Source of the DNA: Bacillus sp. B-jedd
GTDB lineage: Bacteria > Bacillota > Bacilli > Bacillales > Cytobacillaceae
NCBI RefSeq assembly: GCF_000821085.1
Contig: NZ_CCXR01000001.1
Location: 1,075,001-1,139,000 of the forward strand
Length of the DNA stretch: 64,000 bases
Reading direction: 5' to 3'
Numbering within the stretch: the stretch's first letter is position 1; each line of letters begins with the position of its first letter. Both the position numbers and the translations under genes were made by a program. The notes below the pieces were generated by a model that was given only the letters and a program-made list of their open reading frames with translations, was not told the origin of the DNA and searched no databases. Positions 9,080 to 17,898 of this stretch are shown piece by piece.

Positions 9080-10513
9080 GTGAAAATCGCATCGATAATT
9101 GGCGGAAAGGAACTGAACGATGAAAGCCGGGAAACACTCGCGGTGAAAAATCCTTATAACGATGAGACTGTGGCGGAGATTGTCCTCGCCAATGAGGAAG
9201 ATCTGGACGAAGCCGTTAGCAACAGCCTATCTGTTTTCAAAAACACGATGAAAATGATGCCGGCGCACGAACGGGCAAGGATTCTTGCAAAAGCGGCCGA
9301 CCTGCTCGAACAGCAGAAGGAGGATTTCGCGTACATGATCGTCCAGGAAGCTGGCAAGCCAATCAAGCATAGCCGGGCTGAAATCACGCGTTCCATCCAA
9401 ATTCTCCGTTACGCGAGCGAACTGTGCAAGCATGTGACCGGTGAAGTTTTGCAAATGGATGCCGACTTGCGCGGCTCAGACAAAATGGGCTTCGTGAAGA
9501 GGGTCCCGGTCGGCGTCGTCGCAGCGATTACACCATTCAATTTCCCATTGAATTTGTCGCTTCACAAAATTGCACCGGCCATCGCGACAGGCAACACCGT
9601 CATTTTCAAGCCGGCTGAAAAAACGCCGGTCTCCGCCTATAAGCTTGTAAAGCTGTTCGAGGAGGCGGGGCTCCCAGATGGCGTCATCAACCTCGTGCTC
9701 GGAACAGGCGAGACTGTCGGCCAGGCGCTGGTCACCCATAAAGACATCCATAAAATCACCTTCACTGGAAGCCTCACCGTTGGCAAAATGATCCGGGACA
9801 CGGCCGGTTTCAAAAAAGTCACCATGGAACTTGGGTCCAATTCACCGAATATCATCTTTGAGGATGCGGATCTTGACCAGGCAGTGGAAAGTTTGGTCAA
9901 CGCTGCTTTTGGCTTTTCGGGGCAGGTTTGCGTTTCCGCCCAGCGGATTTATGTGCACGAGGATGTATATGACCAGTTCCTTGGGAAATTTGTTGAAGCG
10001 ACAAAGCAGCTTAAAATCGGCGATCCGCGGAATGAGGAAACCGATATCGGCCCAATGATTGACGAAAATGCAGCGAAAAGGGCGAAGGATTGGATCGAGG
10101 AAGCCAGGAAGCAGGGAGCAGCCATCCAAACCGGCGGCGAGCTTGACGGAAGCATTCTTTCTCCAACGATTATCACCGATGTGGAAAAGGGCATGAAAGT
10201 CGTCACCGACGAAGCATTTGCCCCGCTCGTTTCCGTGATGCCTTTCAGGACGGAGGAAGAGGCAGTCGAAAGGACGAACGACTCCATTTATGGCCTGCAG
10301 GCAGGCGTTTTCACGAAGGACATCGACCGGGCGTTCAGGGTCGCGGAAAACCTTGAGATGGGCGGCGTTTGGATCAATGAATCGTGCGTCTACCGGCAGG
10401 ACAACTACCCGTATGGCGGCGTCAAGCAGAGCGGCATCGGACGGGAAGGCGTCAAGTACGCCATGGACGAAATGACAGAAATCAAGTTCATCGGGGTCAA
10501 GCTGTCAAAATAA
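9080..10513 (+). CDS. NAD(P)-dependent aldehyde dehydrogenase
   Basis: A 477-residue ALDH superfamily enzyme from GTG 9080 with CCAAGGAGG upstream. The general-base Glu lies in 'TMELGSNSPNI' (about residue 250) and the nucleophilic Cys in 'FSGQVCVSAQRI' (about residue 284); the 'PFNFPLNL' and 'FKPAEKTPVSA' cofactor segments are also present. The family oxidises an aldehyde to an acid, or to an acyl-CoA in some branches. Sequence features recall lactaldehyde or glyceraldehyde-3-phosphate dehydrogenases of the non-phosphorylating type. Cotranscription with the acetolactate-synthase-like gene suggests a shared short-chain aldehyde or oxoacid pathway, which I cannot define. Confidence 0.9.
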   Translation: MKIASIIGGKELNDESRETLAVKNPYNDETVAEIVLANEEDLDEAVSNSLSVFKNTMKMMPAHERARILAKAADLLEQQKEDFAYMIVQEAGKPIKHSRAEITRSIQILRYASELCKHVTGEVLQMDADLRGSDKMGFVKRVPVGVVAAITPFNFPLNLSLHKIAPAIATGNTVIFKPAEKTPVSAYKLVKLFEEAGLPDGVINLVLGTGETVGQALVTHKDIHKITFTGSLTVGKMIRDTAGFKKVTMELGSNSPNIIFEDADLDQAVESLVNAAFGFSGQVCVSAQRIYVHEDVYDQFLGKFVEATKQLKIGDPRNEETDIGPMIDENAAKRAKDWIEEARKQGAAIQTGGELDGSILSPTIITDVEKGMKVVTDEAFAPLVSVMPFRTEEEAVERTNDSIYGLQAGVFTKDIDRAFRVAENLEMGGVWINESCVYRQDNYPYGGVKQSGIGREGVKYAMDEMTEIKFIGVKLSK

Positions 10514-10611
10514 AGCTGTTGTCTATTTTGTTCATGGAAGCTCCAAATGGAAGGGATGATCCTTGTTCATGACAACGGCTGGCAAAAAGGAATGAATATT
10601 GTATTTGGCCA

Positions 10612-10649
10612 GGGAAGCCTGAGTTTCAGTGGGGCAGGCTTTCCCTTTT
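10612..10649 (+). terminator. Terminator after the aldehyde dehydrogenase gene
   Basis: GGGAAGCCTG and CAGGCTTTCCC form a ten-base stem followed by TTTTAAT. It closes the two-gene operon. Confidence 0.75.
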
Positions 10650-10678
10650 AATCATTAAAACTGGCAGGGAGGGTTACG

Positions 10679-11308
10679 ATGAAAGTACTTGTGATTGGGA
10701 CAAATGATCTGGCAGGAGAACAAGTAGTGAAGCTTTTGGCCGAAAAAGGGTATGAGGCGGTTGCTTTGGCTGGATCGGAAAATGCCAGGGATGGATTGAA
10801 GAAGCTTGGCGCGTCGGATGTTGTTGTGACGGATGGAGAGGATTACTCGGAAGCTTTCTTTGGATGCGAGGCGGTCATATATTTGGGGAGCGCGAGCCAA
10901 CGGACAGGGGAGAGCAAACCGATTCTTGTCGATAACGAGTCAGTCAATGATGCAATCAGTTCAGCCAAGAAAAACGGGGCGAAACGTTTTGTGCTGCTGA
11001 GTCCCTTGAGGGGCGATGAAAATGAGGGCGGCGGTTCCGGGACGGTGGAGTTGAAAGAAAAACCGGAAGAGCTTTTGCGAAAAGAAGAACTTGCCTACAC
11101 GATCATCAGGCCGAGCAAGCCGGTGGACAAGCCGGGGAAGGGGAAAGTGGAAGTGGCAGAAGCCCTCGCCGATGAAGAAGGGGAGATTCCGAAAGAGGAC
11201 CTTGCCTCGGTGCTGGTTGAGGTGCTTGAGATGGAAGGGTCGTTTAACAAAACGTTTGCCGTGACGGCAGGGGAAACGCCAATCCGCCAGGCGCTGACCG
11301 ATTTGTAG
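10679..11308 (+). CDS. NAD(P)H-binding atypical short-chain dehydrogenase
   Basis: A 209-residue Rossmann protein starting behind GGCAGGGAGGG. The N-terminus 'MKVLVIGTNDLAGEQVVKLL' gives the dinucleotide-binding fold, with a degenerate G-T-N-D-L-A-G in place of G-A-T-G-x-x-G. A 'NGAKRFVLLSPL' strand and 'YTIIRPSKPVD' follow, as in the NAD(P)-binding/NmrA-like group that includes Bacillus YhfK-like proteins. There is no clear Y-x-x-x-K catalytic pair, so it may bind a cofactor as a regulator or carry out an unknown reduction. Codon use matches the neighbours. Confidence 0.75.
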   Translation: MKVLVIGTNDLAGEQVVKLLAEKGYEAVALAGSENARDGLKKLGASDVVVTDGEDYSEAFFGCEAVIYLGSASQRTGESKPILVDNESVNDAISSAKKNGAKRFVLLSPLRGDENEGGGSGTVELKEKPEELLRKEELAYTIIRPSKPVDKPGKGKVEVAEALADEEGEIPKEDLASVLVEVLEMEGSFNKTFAVTAGETPIRQALTDL

Positions 11309-11347
11309 GGACAATGGAAATCCATTTTTAATACGAAGGGTGATACG

Positions 11348-12964
11348 ATGACAGACATGAAAAAGGTTCTTCCCGCAATTTTGAAAGGGACCGCGGTCCT
11401 TGGTGCTGCCGCGGCTGCCGCGTATTTTTACCGGAAAGATGATACACAGAAGCAGCATTCGATCCTTAGGAATTTTCCGCTTGTCGGAAGGATCCGCTAC
11501 ATGGCCGAGCAGGTCGGTCCCGAGCTTAGGCAATACCTGTTCCAGAATAACCTTGAAGGCACACCGTTTCCGAGGAAGGAATTCGAGGACGTCGTCAAGG
11601 CAGGCAAATACAAGGAGCGGCTGATCGGCTTTGGCTCGGAGCGCGATTTTTCGAAAAGCGGTTATTATATCCGCAACAGTATGTTCCCGAAGCAACGCGA
11701 AGATTTGCGCATTGATAACAGCAAAAAAATCAATACTATGGTCTATAAAGTTGATGAGGAAGGCCTGATTACAAGAAGGGAGCACCGAGAGGAAAAGCAG
11801 GTCGATCCGTATTACCTGCATGATGAAGATGCGATTGTGATTGGCGCCACCAACTGCCGGAAACCGTTCAAGGTGAAGGGGCTTGTCGGCCAGTCGGCGA
11901 TGAGTTACGGCGCGCTCGGCAAAAATGCGATCACCGCGCTATCCAAAGGGCTCGCGCTTGCCGGTGGGACATGGATGAATACCGGGGAAGGCGGGCTTTC
12001 CGACTACCATCTGGCAGGGAGCCCTGATATCATCATGCAAATCGGGCCGGGGCTGTTTGGCGTCCGGACGCCGGCCGGGGAGTTTTCCTGGGAAGCATTC
12101 AAACAAAAAAGCGAACTGGAGCAAATCAAGGCGTTCGAGCTGAAACTTGCCCAGGGCGCGAAAATCCGCGGCGGCCATCTTGAGGGAGCAAAAGTGACCG
12201 AGGAAATCGCACGCATCCGTCTTGTGGAGCCTGGCAAAACTATTAACAGCCCGAACCGGTTTTATGAATTCGGCAATTACCATGAAATGTTCGATTTCAT
12301 CGAGAGGCTGAGGGATGTCGGCGGGAAGCCGGTCGGGATCAAGATTGTCGTCGGTGACCTTGATTCACTTGAAGAGATGGCATCGATAATGAGGGATACC
12401 GGGATGGGCCCGGATTTCATCACCGTTGATGGCGGGGAAGGCGGTACAGGCGCCACGTACCAGGAGCTCGCCGATTCAGTCGGGCTGCCAATTCAATCGG
12501 CGCTGCCGGTCGTCGATGAAATGCTGAAGAAGTATGAGGTGCGCGATCGGGTGAAACTGATTGCATCCGGCAAGCTCGTCACACCGGACAAAATCGCGAT
12601 TGCACTGGCCATGGGCGCGGATCTCGTTAACATCGCACGCGGCTTTATGCTGAGCGTCGGCTGCATCATGGCGGGGCGTTGCCATACAAATACCTGCCCG
12701 GCGGGAGTGGCGACAACCGACCCGAAGCTGCAGGACGGACTCGTCATTGAAGAAAAAATGTACCGCGTCGCCAACTATGTCATCTCGTTGCGCGAAGGCC
12801 TCTTCAACCTGGCAGCCGCTTCCGGCATCGACACCCCAGTGAAATTCGAGCGCAAGCACATCGTCTACAAAGACGAATGGGGCAGAGTCTCCTCCGTCGG
12901 AGATATTATTCTAACACCGGAAAGAGTTGACGAAATTAGGACCAAGGAACGAGCGGCGAATTGA
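11348..12964 (+). CDS. FMN-binding glutamate synthase family protein (YerD-like)
   Basis: A 538-residue protein with an N-terminal hydrophobic anchor (about residues 9-27, alanine rich) and the synthase TIM barrel of glutamate synthase large chains. The FMN/glutamate channel motif 'DGGEGGTGATYQEL' is near residue 360. The iron-sulphur segment with three Cys in 'GCIMAGRCHTNTCPAG' is near residues 437-450. It lacks the amidotransferase domain of GltB. Length and anchor match Bacillus subtilis YerD, whose physiological reaction is not established to my knowledge. A 40-base gap to the upstream Rossmann-protein gene suggests possible cotranscription. A GC-rich hairpin without T-run follows (12974-13000). 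Confidence 0.85.
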   Translation: MTDMKKVLPAILKGTAVLGAAAAAAYFYRKDDTQKQHSILRNFPLVGRIRYMAEQVGPELRQYLFQNNLEGTPFPRKEFEDVVKAGKYKERLIGFGSERDFSKSGYYIRNSMFPKQREDLRIDNSKKINTMVYKVDEEGLITRREHREEKQVDPYYLHDEDAIVIGATNCRKPFKVKGLVGQSAMSYGALGKNAITALSKGLALAGGTWMNTGEGGLSDYHLAGSPDIIMQIGPGLFGVRTPAGEFSWEAFKQKSELEQIKAFELKLAQGAKIRGGHLEGAKVTEEIARIRLVEPGKTINSPNRFYEFGNYHEMFDFIERLRDVGGKPVGIKIVVGDLDSLEEMASIMRDTGMGPDFITVDGGEGGTGATYQELADSVGLPIQSALPVVDEMLKKYEVRDRVKLIASGKLVTPDKIAIALAMGADLVNIARGFMLSVGCIMAGRCHTNTCPAGVATTDPKLQDGLVIEEKMYRVANYVISLREGLFNLAAASGIDTPVKFERKHIVYKDEWGRVSSVGDIILTPERVDEIRTKERAAN

Positions 12965-13162
12965 TTTAGGAGTGAAGCAGGGATTAATTCCCTGCTTCGC
13001 TGCCAATGGGCGTGCAATTCAATACTATTGCGGTCCAGCTGGCTTACATAATGATTCCTTGGGTGGTTTGCAAATCCCTCCGGGTGAACTTTAATGGGTA
13101 AAAATTGGAGGTTTAAAATGAGTGGGATTTGTGGAATAATTATTTTGAAATAATAATAAAAA

Positions 13163-13176
13163 TGAAAGCGTTAACT
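13163..13176 (+). promoter_or_regulatory. CcpA cre site upstream of the nucleoside transporter
   Basis: TGAAAGCGTTAACT matches every defined position of the cre consensus TGWAARCGYTWNCW. It lies 53 bases before the transporter start, near where a promoter would be, which suggests carbon catabolite repression. Confidence 0.75.
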
Positions 13177-13228
13177 GGATGGCCATCGACATAAAAGGTT
13201 AGTTGCTTTATAGATTGGAGAACACATC

Positions 13229-14404
13229 ATGACAATCTTACTTGGGATTATTGGTATTCTTGCACTCATAGGTATTGCCTGGCTCATGTCAAACGATAAG
13301 AAAAACATCAATTACCGCGCGGTAGGGATCATGCTCGCTGTTCAGCTGTTCATCGCCTGGTTCATGCTCAACACTTCAATCGGAAAAAAAGTCCTGCAAA
13401 AAATCGTGGATGTCTTCAATAAAATCCTTTCTTTCGGGAACGAAGGGATTGCATTCGTATTCGGTGACCTCGCAGGAAAGAACTTTTTCTTTGTTAATGT
13501 ATTAATGATGATTGTTTTCGTATCCGCACTTCTTTCCATTTTGACGTATACACGAATTTTACCATTGGCCATTAAATACATCGGCGGGGCGGTTGCCAAA
13601 ATAACCGGCCTTCCGAAAATCGAATCGTTTGTCGCGGCTAACTCAATGGTTTTCGGTGACACTACCGCAATACTTTCGGTAAAATCGCAGATCCACAAGC
13701 TTTCACCAAACCGCCTTTTTATCGTCGTCACCTCATCCCTTGTGGCAGTATCGTGTTCGATATTAGGGGCTTATATGCAGATGATTCCTGCTGAGTATGT
13801 TCTGGTAGCTTTACCGATTAACGTCTTTTCTGGTTTGATTCTTTCGTCAATGGTTGCTCCAGTGCCGAAAGAGGAAGATGAAGAAATCGATATCAAAGAA
13901 ATGATTCCTGAGAAATCACTATTTGAGGCAATCGGTAACGGCGCTTTAATCGGAGGGAAAACAGCTTTAATCGTCGGCGCGATGCTTATTACGTATATTG
14001 GCTTGCTGGCGATGATCAACTTTGTTTTGCAAAAAATAGTGGGTATGACCTTCCAGGAAATTATCGGATATGTTTTTGCCCCAATCGCTTATATGATGGG
14101 GATTCCAGCGTCCGAGATTGTCAGGTCGGGTTCCGTTATGGGAACAAAGGTAGCTGCCAATGAATTCGTAGCGATGCTTGATTTTATGAAAATCATGCCT
14201 GACATGTCCCATAAAACAGTCGGCATTGTCTCGGCATTCCTTGTTTCCTTTGCCAACTTCTCATCTGTCGGGATTGTCCTTGGGACTGTACAAGCTATCA
14301 GCGGCGAACAGGCAAGCCGATTAGCTAAAGTTGGTTTAAAGGTACTGCTAGTCGCAACAATGGGGTCAATCCTAACAGGTACGATTGTAGGTTTGTTCCT
14401 TTAA
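13229..14404 (+). CDS. nupC: NupC-type concentrative nucleoside transporter
   Basis: A 391-residue membrane protein of the CNT family, the same length as Bacillus NupC (about 393). It has the short N-terminal three-helix segment, the Nucleos_tra2 gate region 'FVAANSMVFGDTTAILSVKSQ' split by helices in the middle, and the C-terminal 'SFANFSSVGIVLGTVQAISGEQ' block that is diagnostic for the family. CNT proteins import nucleosides with sodium or protons. An upstream cre site indicates glucose repression, common for nucleoside catabolism genes. No deoC or pdp partner is next to it. Bacillus has several NupC paralogues, so base specificity is not assigned. Confidence 0.9.
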   Translation: MTILLGIIGILALIGIAWLMSNDKKNINYRAVGIMLAVQLFIAWFMLNTSIGKKVLQKIVDVFNKILSFGNEGIAFVFGDLAGKNFFFVNVLMMIVFVSALLSILTYTRILPLAIKYIGGAVAKITGLPKIESFVAANSMVFGDTTAILSVKSQIHKLSPNRLFIVVTSSLVAVSCSILGAYMQMIPAEYVLVALPINVFSGLILSSMVAPVPKEEDEEIDIKEMIPEKSLFEAIGNGALIGGKTALIVGAMLITYIGLLAMINFVLQKIVGMTFQEIIGYVFAPIAYMMGIPASEIVRSGSVMGTKVAANEFVAMLDFMKIMPDMSHKTVGIVSAFLVSFANFSSVGIVLGTVQAISGEQASRLAKVGLKVLLVATMGSILTGTIVGLFL

Positions 14405-14420
14405 TAGTGAAGAAGTCCAG

Positions 14421-14450
14421 CCCCCTTCGGCATTGCTGAAGGGGGTTTTT
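14421..14450 (+). terminator. Terminator after nupC
   Basis: CCCCCTTC and GAAGGGGG pair around a nine-base loop and are followed by TTTTT. Confidence 0.9.
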
Positions 14451-14464
14451 AAGTACTTGGTCAT

Positions 14465-14521
14465 AAAAAAGGAGGCTGACCCAATTGAGTCGCCATTCAG
14501 GTGATCATTTGGGTCAGCCCT
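14465..14521 (-). terminator. Terminator for the DUF6054 gene
   Basis: GGGCTGACCCAA and TTGGGTCAGCC form a long stem with a loop of about 24 bases; on the minus strand it ends CCTTTTTT. It follows the minus-strand gene ending at 14531 and faces the nupC terminator. Confidence 0.7.
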
Positions 14522-14530
14522 TATATAGAA

Positions 14531-14866
14531 TTATTCCATTTGTTCTACACTATTTCGCACGATTGACACCATATCATCTTCAGCACCAAGACTAAAGTTT
14601 AAAAAAATGCCCTGTCCACCGCCAGCACCAATTGCTGAAATAAAAATATCATTGTCAGAACCTACTACGGTAAGGCTCAAACTGGCTCTGTTTCCATTCC
14701 TCATGAAAAATTTATCATAAACCCTAACTGCAATTTTAGTATCTCCATTACTATAGTTGCTTTCATCAACTAAGTTCATGCTCACTCCACTATTACTAAT
14801 ATCGTTTTCCAAACGTTTAACCACACTCTCAAATTGACCGATCATTGTCTTTTCATACTTGGCCAT
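14531..14866 (-). CDS. DUF6054-type small protein
   Basis: A 111-residue protein of unknown function. I prefer the ATG at 14866 (MAKYEKTM) because GAGAGGATGAGG precedes it; the ATG at 14887 has no site. The segment 'TKIAVRVYDKFFMRNGNRASLS' and 'DIFISAIGAGGGQGIF' recall a Bacillus family I know as DUF6054. It has no signal or membrane segment, so it should be cytoplasmic. It is monocistronic with its own terminator. Confidence 0.6.
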   Translation of the reverse strand: MAKYEKTMIGQFESVVKRLENDISNSGVSMNLVDESNYSNGDTKIAVRVYDKFFMRNGNRASLSLTVVGSDNDIFISAIGAGGGQGIFLNFSLGAEDDMVSIVRNSVEQME

Positions 14867-15502
14867 GTTTGCCTCATCCTCTCCCATAATTATTTTCGGT
14901 ATAAAAGTCTCTTTTCCTCTATTATTTCGCCTGTTATTTCATTAATTTGGAAAATGCAGTAACAAGCTAGTGCCAGTATGTTAATTGCTATGTAGGTTGA
15001 ATTAAAAATTGATATTCGACAGGTACGGGGTGGTTGATTTCCGCTCCGGGCATTTCGCTTTCCGCGGGGCATCAGTGGAGCCTCCTCGGAGCAAAGCTCC
15101 TGTGGGGTCTCCCCTTGCTGCTCAATCCCGCAGGAGTCTACATGCCTGAGCTCCAATCAACCAGCTATTCAACTTAAATAATGTACTTATTAAGTTCAAC
15201 CAAAATATAAGGAATAAATATGTAAATAATAGGCAGGGGTATTGGATATTAATGTTAAAATAAATGTAGGTATACAACTAGCGGGGTAGGACAGTGGGTA
15301 GGGGAAGTTCGTCCGAGCATACTTTGCCTTTTATAGGGCCATCCATTTTCCCAATCAATGAAGTTTCTGTAATGATTGAGATAGATGTATTGATGGAGGA
15401 CTTAAATAATGAGTTGGAGAACTATTAGGAAACTGAAATTCCTTATAAAAAATTCGTGAGCAAAAATTAATCAAGAAATCTTTAAAGGGGTAATTATTAA
15501 TT
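14867..15502. other. Gene-poor gap holding a repeat
   Basis: This stretch contains family A repeat copy 2 (15032-15163) and AT-rich sequence. A 44-codon frame from GTG 15294 to 15428 (containing 'PFIGPSIFPINEVSVMIEID') is possible but lacks a good ribosome site. I see no other gene. Confidence 0.5.
15032..15163 (-). repeat. Dispersed GC-rich repeat, family A, copy 2
   Basis: The reverse complement begins TGGTTGATTGGAGC and ends GCGGAAATCAACC. It shares GGGGAGACCCC, GAGGAGGCTCCACTGATGCCCC and GGAAAGCGAAATGCC with copy 1. It is uninterrupted and lies downstream of no gene on its own strand. Confidence 0.85.
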
Positions 15503-15937
15503 ATGTGGAAAGCTTATTTAAGCAGTATTTCACAAGAGTGTCAGTTTAAAGCACCCGCAACTGAAACGGAGATATTATCAGTTGAAAAGGAGTTACAAAT
15601 TGATTTGCCTGAAAAATTGGCTGAATTATACAATGAAACAAATGGGGTATACGGTAACTACGGAATTTCCTTAGTTTGGTCAACAGAACAGATGATAAAA
15701 GAAAATAAGTTCTTTTGGTCCTTGCACGAAAATATGGGGTTCATAAAGCCTTTAGACAATTTTTTGTTTTTCTCTGATGCAGGTAATGGTGACTTGTTTG
15801 GATATTTAATAGGTAACGAAACTATTCAGAATGAGAGTATTTATGTATGGAATCATGAAAATGATAGTCGAAGGGTAATTGCGTCTTCATTGGAAGATTT
15901 CCTTAAAGGGTGGATTGGCGGGGAAATTTCTGTCTGA
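15503..15937 (+). CDS. SMI1/KNR4 (SUKH) family protein
   Basis: A 144-residue cytoplasmic protein behind AAAGGGGTAA. The pattern 'ATETEILSVEKELQIDLPEKLAELYNET' (ending N-G-V) followed by 'FLFFSDAGNGDLFGYLI' and a late W-x-H-E-x-D/'SLEDFLKGWI' is typical of the SUKH superfamily. Many SUKH proteins are immunity proteins against polymorphic toxins carried by neighbouring LXG or WXG secretion genes; others have no known partner. No toxin gene is visible here, so this may be an orphan immunity gene. AT content is higher than in the upstream metabolic genes, consistent with transfer. Confidence 0.8.
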   Translation: MWKAYLSSISQECQFKAPATETEILSVEKELQIDLPEKLAELYNETNGVYGNYGISLVWSTEQMIKENKFFWSLHENMGFIKPLDNFLFFSDAGNGDLFGYLIGNETIQNESIYVWNHENDSRRVIASSLEDFLKGWIGGEISV

Positions 15938-16145
15938 ATTCCACTTTCCCTCTTAAACCCACGGTTTTGTTGAATCCAGAAGGGTTTACGCTTTTTTGTT
16001 TAAGGAGCCTATTTCCATATATAGTTAAATTGGTTATGCTTTATGTAAGAAGAGAATTAAACTCATTACTTTTACAAAAAGGCTTTAAATACATAGTGAA
16101 GAATTAGAAAGATTAGAGTGGGAGTGGATTAATATAAACCTAAAA

Positions 16146-16331
16146 TTGATTGGATATAGTATTAGCTTTTTCGGTCTGGGGATTTTAACAAGCGCTATTA
16201 TCTATCCACTTGGTTACCTAGAATCAAAGAAGGTTTTTTATATAATGACAACTGTGGGTTGGGGGCTAATCTTTATTGGCAGTTTAATCAGACCTTTGCA
16301 CAAAAAAGAAGAGAAGAGCCCAAACATATAA
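16146..16331 (+). CDS. Possible small two-helix membrane protein
   Basis: A 61-residue frame with two hydrophobic segments ('ISFFGLGILTSAIIYPLG' and 'IMTTVGWGLIFIGSLI') and a basic C-terminus (HKKEEK). The only start is TTG at 16146, with no good site at proper distance. The frame stays open upstream to 16089 and reads 'SEELERLEWEWININ', which also looks coding, so the 5' end may be lost or frameshifted. It could be a fragment of a larger gene. I do not recognise the family. Confidence 0.4.
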   Translation: MIGYSISFFGLGILTSAIIYPLGYLESKKVFYIMTTVGWGLIFIGSLIRPLHKKEEKSPNI

Positions 16332-16532
16332 ACGTGCTGCAAGGCCGGAGAAAACCATCCAGAGCCGAACGAAAAATGCTTAAAGCCCAAAAAGCTGAGT
16401 GGAAATAAAAAATGAAGCTTTGAAGGCGAGTAACAGAATAAACAGCAATTTTCTAGTCCAATTCTTGATTGAATGGGACTTTTTTTCTTTTCCATGAAGG
16501 GCAATTCACCTTGCAAAAAATTTTGGCAAACA

Positions 16533-16559
16533 AAAAGACCTCCCAATTCGGGAAGTCGA
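16533..16559 (-). terminator. Terminator of the phosphotransferase-like gene
   Basis: On the minus strand GACTTCCC-GAATT-GGGAGGTC is followed by TTTTTG. It lies 15 bases past the stop of the minus-strand gene. Confidence 0.65.
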
Positions 16560-16573
16560 TGTAATAGTCTTTT

Positions 16574-17464
16574 TCAGCTTAGGGTGGATTCGGAATCTTC
16601 CATTATGGTTAATATGACATTTTGTGCTTCTTTTGCTTTCAAAACATCTGTGAGTTTGTTTTCCTCATAAGTGATTAAAGCCTTCCACAGGGCCCATCCT
16701 CTTGCCCGATTCCATGTCTCTTCATCCATCTTTAAGACAGCCTTGAAAACTTCTCTACTCTCATGATCAAAGAAAGTCCACGCCATGGCGGCATCACAGG
16801 AGGGATCTCCAACTCCGAGGATTCCGAAGTCGATGACAGCATGAAGCATCCCGTTCTTCACTAAAATATTTCCTGGCGCGACATCTCCGTGAAGCCAGAC
16901 AGGATCCAGTTCCCATCTGGAATCCAAAGCTAAATTCCATAGCCTTGTCAAAATTCCTTCGTCAAAAGTATCGCGATTATTTTTAATGGAATTTCTAGTT
17001 TCCTGGTCGTAGACGGAAGGATGGGAACCTCGATAAAAATTATGGGCTCCGGTCAACGGACCTCCACTCGCGTTAATGGATTGCAGTTCAACTAAAAAAC
17101 CACCTAAGTCTGTTGCAAATTGATTTAGATCATCAACGTTTTCTCTAGTTAAAGCTTCTCCTTCAATCCACTTATAAATAGACCAAGGAAACGGATAATC
17201 TTCAGTTGGTGTTCCTTTTGCAAGTGGTGAGGGGATAGGGACTGAAAGCTTTTGGGCTAAAATCGGCAGCCACTTTTGTTCTTTTTCCACTTGTGGAACA
17301 TATCCAGAGGCACTTGGCAGCCTAACACTCATTTCATTCCCCAAATGGAAAGTCCGATTATCATTGCCACTTACTTTAACCGGTTTAATTTCTAAATGAG
17401 CCCACTCGGGAAATTGTTCTTTAATTAGTTTTGCTACTAATGAGGAATCAATTATGATCGTAAC
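16574..17464 (-). CDS. Aminoglycoside phosphotransferase-like kinase, abnormal 5' end
   Basis: An APH-fold protein with the catalytic loop 'VWLHGDVAPGNILV' and metal-binding 'AVIDFGILGVGDPSCD', and an N-terminal lobe 'EMSVRLPSASGYVPQVEKEQKWLP'. Homology-like sequence continues upstream of the first usual start (TTG 17344) through 'SSLVAKLIKEQFPEWAHLEIK' to near 17452. In that frame there is no ATG, GTG or TTG before a stop at 17465-17467; only ATT, ATA or ATC codons are available behind GGAAAGG. In another frame ATG AGT TAC starts at 17470 and stops after six codons. So the gene either uses a rare start or has a small 5' frameshift. Members phosphorylate aminoglycosides, macrolides or cellular metabolites; the substrate is unknown. 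Confidence 0.75.
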   Translation of the reverse strand, partial: VTIIIDSSLVAKLIKEQFPEWAHLEIKPVKVSGNDNRTFHLGNEMSVRLPSASGYVPQVEKEQKWLPILAQKLSVPIPSPLAKGTPTEDYPFPWSIYKWIEGEALTRENVDDLNQFATDLGGFLVELQSINASGGPLTGAHNFYRGSHPSVYDQETRNSIKNNRDTFDEGILTRLWNLALDSRWELDPVWLHGDVAPGNILVKNGMLHAVIDFGILGVGDPSCDAAMAWTFFDHESREVFKAVLKMDEETWNRARGWALWKALITYEENKLTDVLKAKEAQNVILTIMEDSESTLS

Positions 17465-17538
17465 TCATTCCTTTCCCGGACTATTTTAAATTTAATTATA
17501 CGTTTTTTAATCCGGGAAGTATAAGGCATAGTGCCTTA

Positions 17539-17784
17539 TTAGCTTTTAATTGGGCGTTCAAGCGTAAGTATTTCTTCCTCAATAGAAGAAAATTGTTGTT
17601 CAACTACATGTTTAACATCCAGAACCGCGGCGTTATAAAAATGGGGAGCAAGGGATTCCTTAACAAAATCCAACACTCTTTCTGCAGCAAATTCTGTGAT
17701 CACTTCATCCCTTTCATCGGAGAAGAAATATTGGATATCAGAAATCATTTTCTGCTGTTGCTCTTTCGATAGCTTAATAAACAT
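17539..17784 (-). CDS. DUF2164 family protein
   Basis: An 81-residue protein starting at ATG 17784 (MFIKLSKEQ) with AAAGGAG eleven bases before it; the longer frame to 17898 has no such site. The order 'LSKEQQQKMISDIQYFFSDERDE', 'AAERVLDFVKESLAPHFYNAAVLD' and a helical end matches DUF2164, a small family in Bacillus and other bacteria whose function is unknown. It is predicted cytoplasmic and all helical. Confidence 0.75.
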   Translation of the reverse strand: MFIKLSKEQQQKMISDIQYFFSDERDEVITEFAAERVLDFVKESLAPHFYNAAVLDVKHVVEQQFSSIEEEILTLERPIKS

Positions 17785-17898
17785 CAAGAACACTCCTTTT
17801 GAAATGAATATGACTGTAACTATACCTTGGAAGTTGAGAGAGAGATAGACTGTTTTTTTCTCAAAAAATATGTACAAGAGGGGGATAAGCACAGGCAA

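Noticed and set aside
12974..13000. GC-rich hairpin after the YerD-like gene as a terminator
   Set aside because: The stem is good but no T-run follows, so only mentioned under the gene.
14890..15156. An 88-codon minus-strand frame
   Set aside because: Half of it lies inside repeat family A and the rest has no family resemblance; no good ribosome site.
15294..15428. A 44-codon frame from GTG with a plausible amino acid composition
   Set aside because: No clear ribosome site and no family I recognise; kept only as a note in the gap entry.
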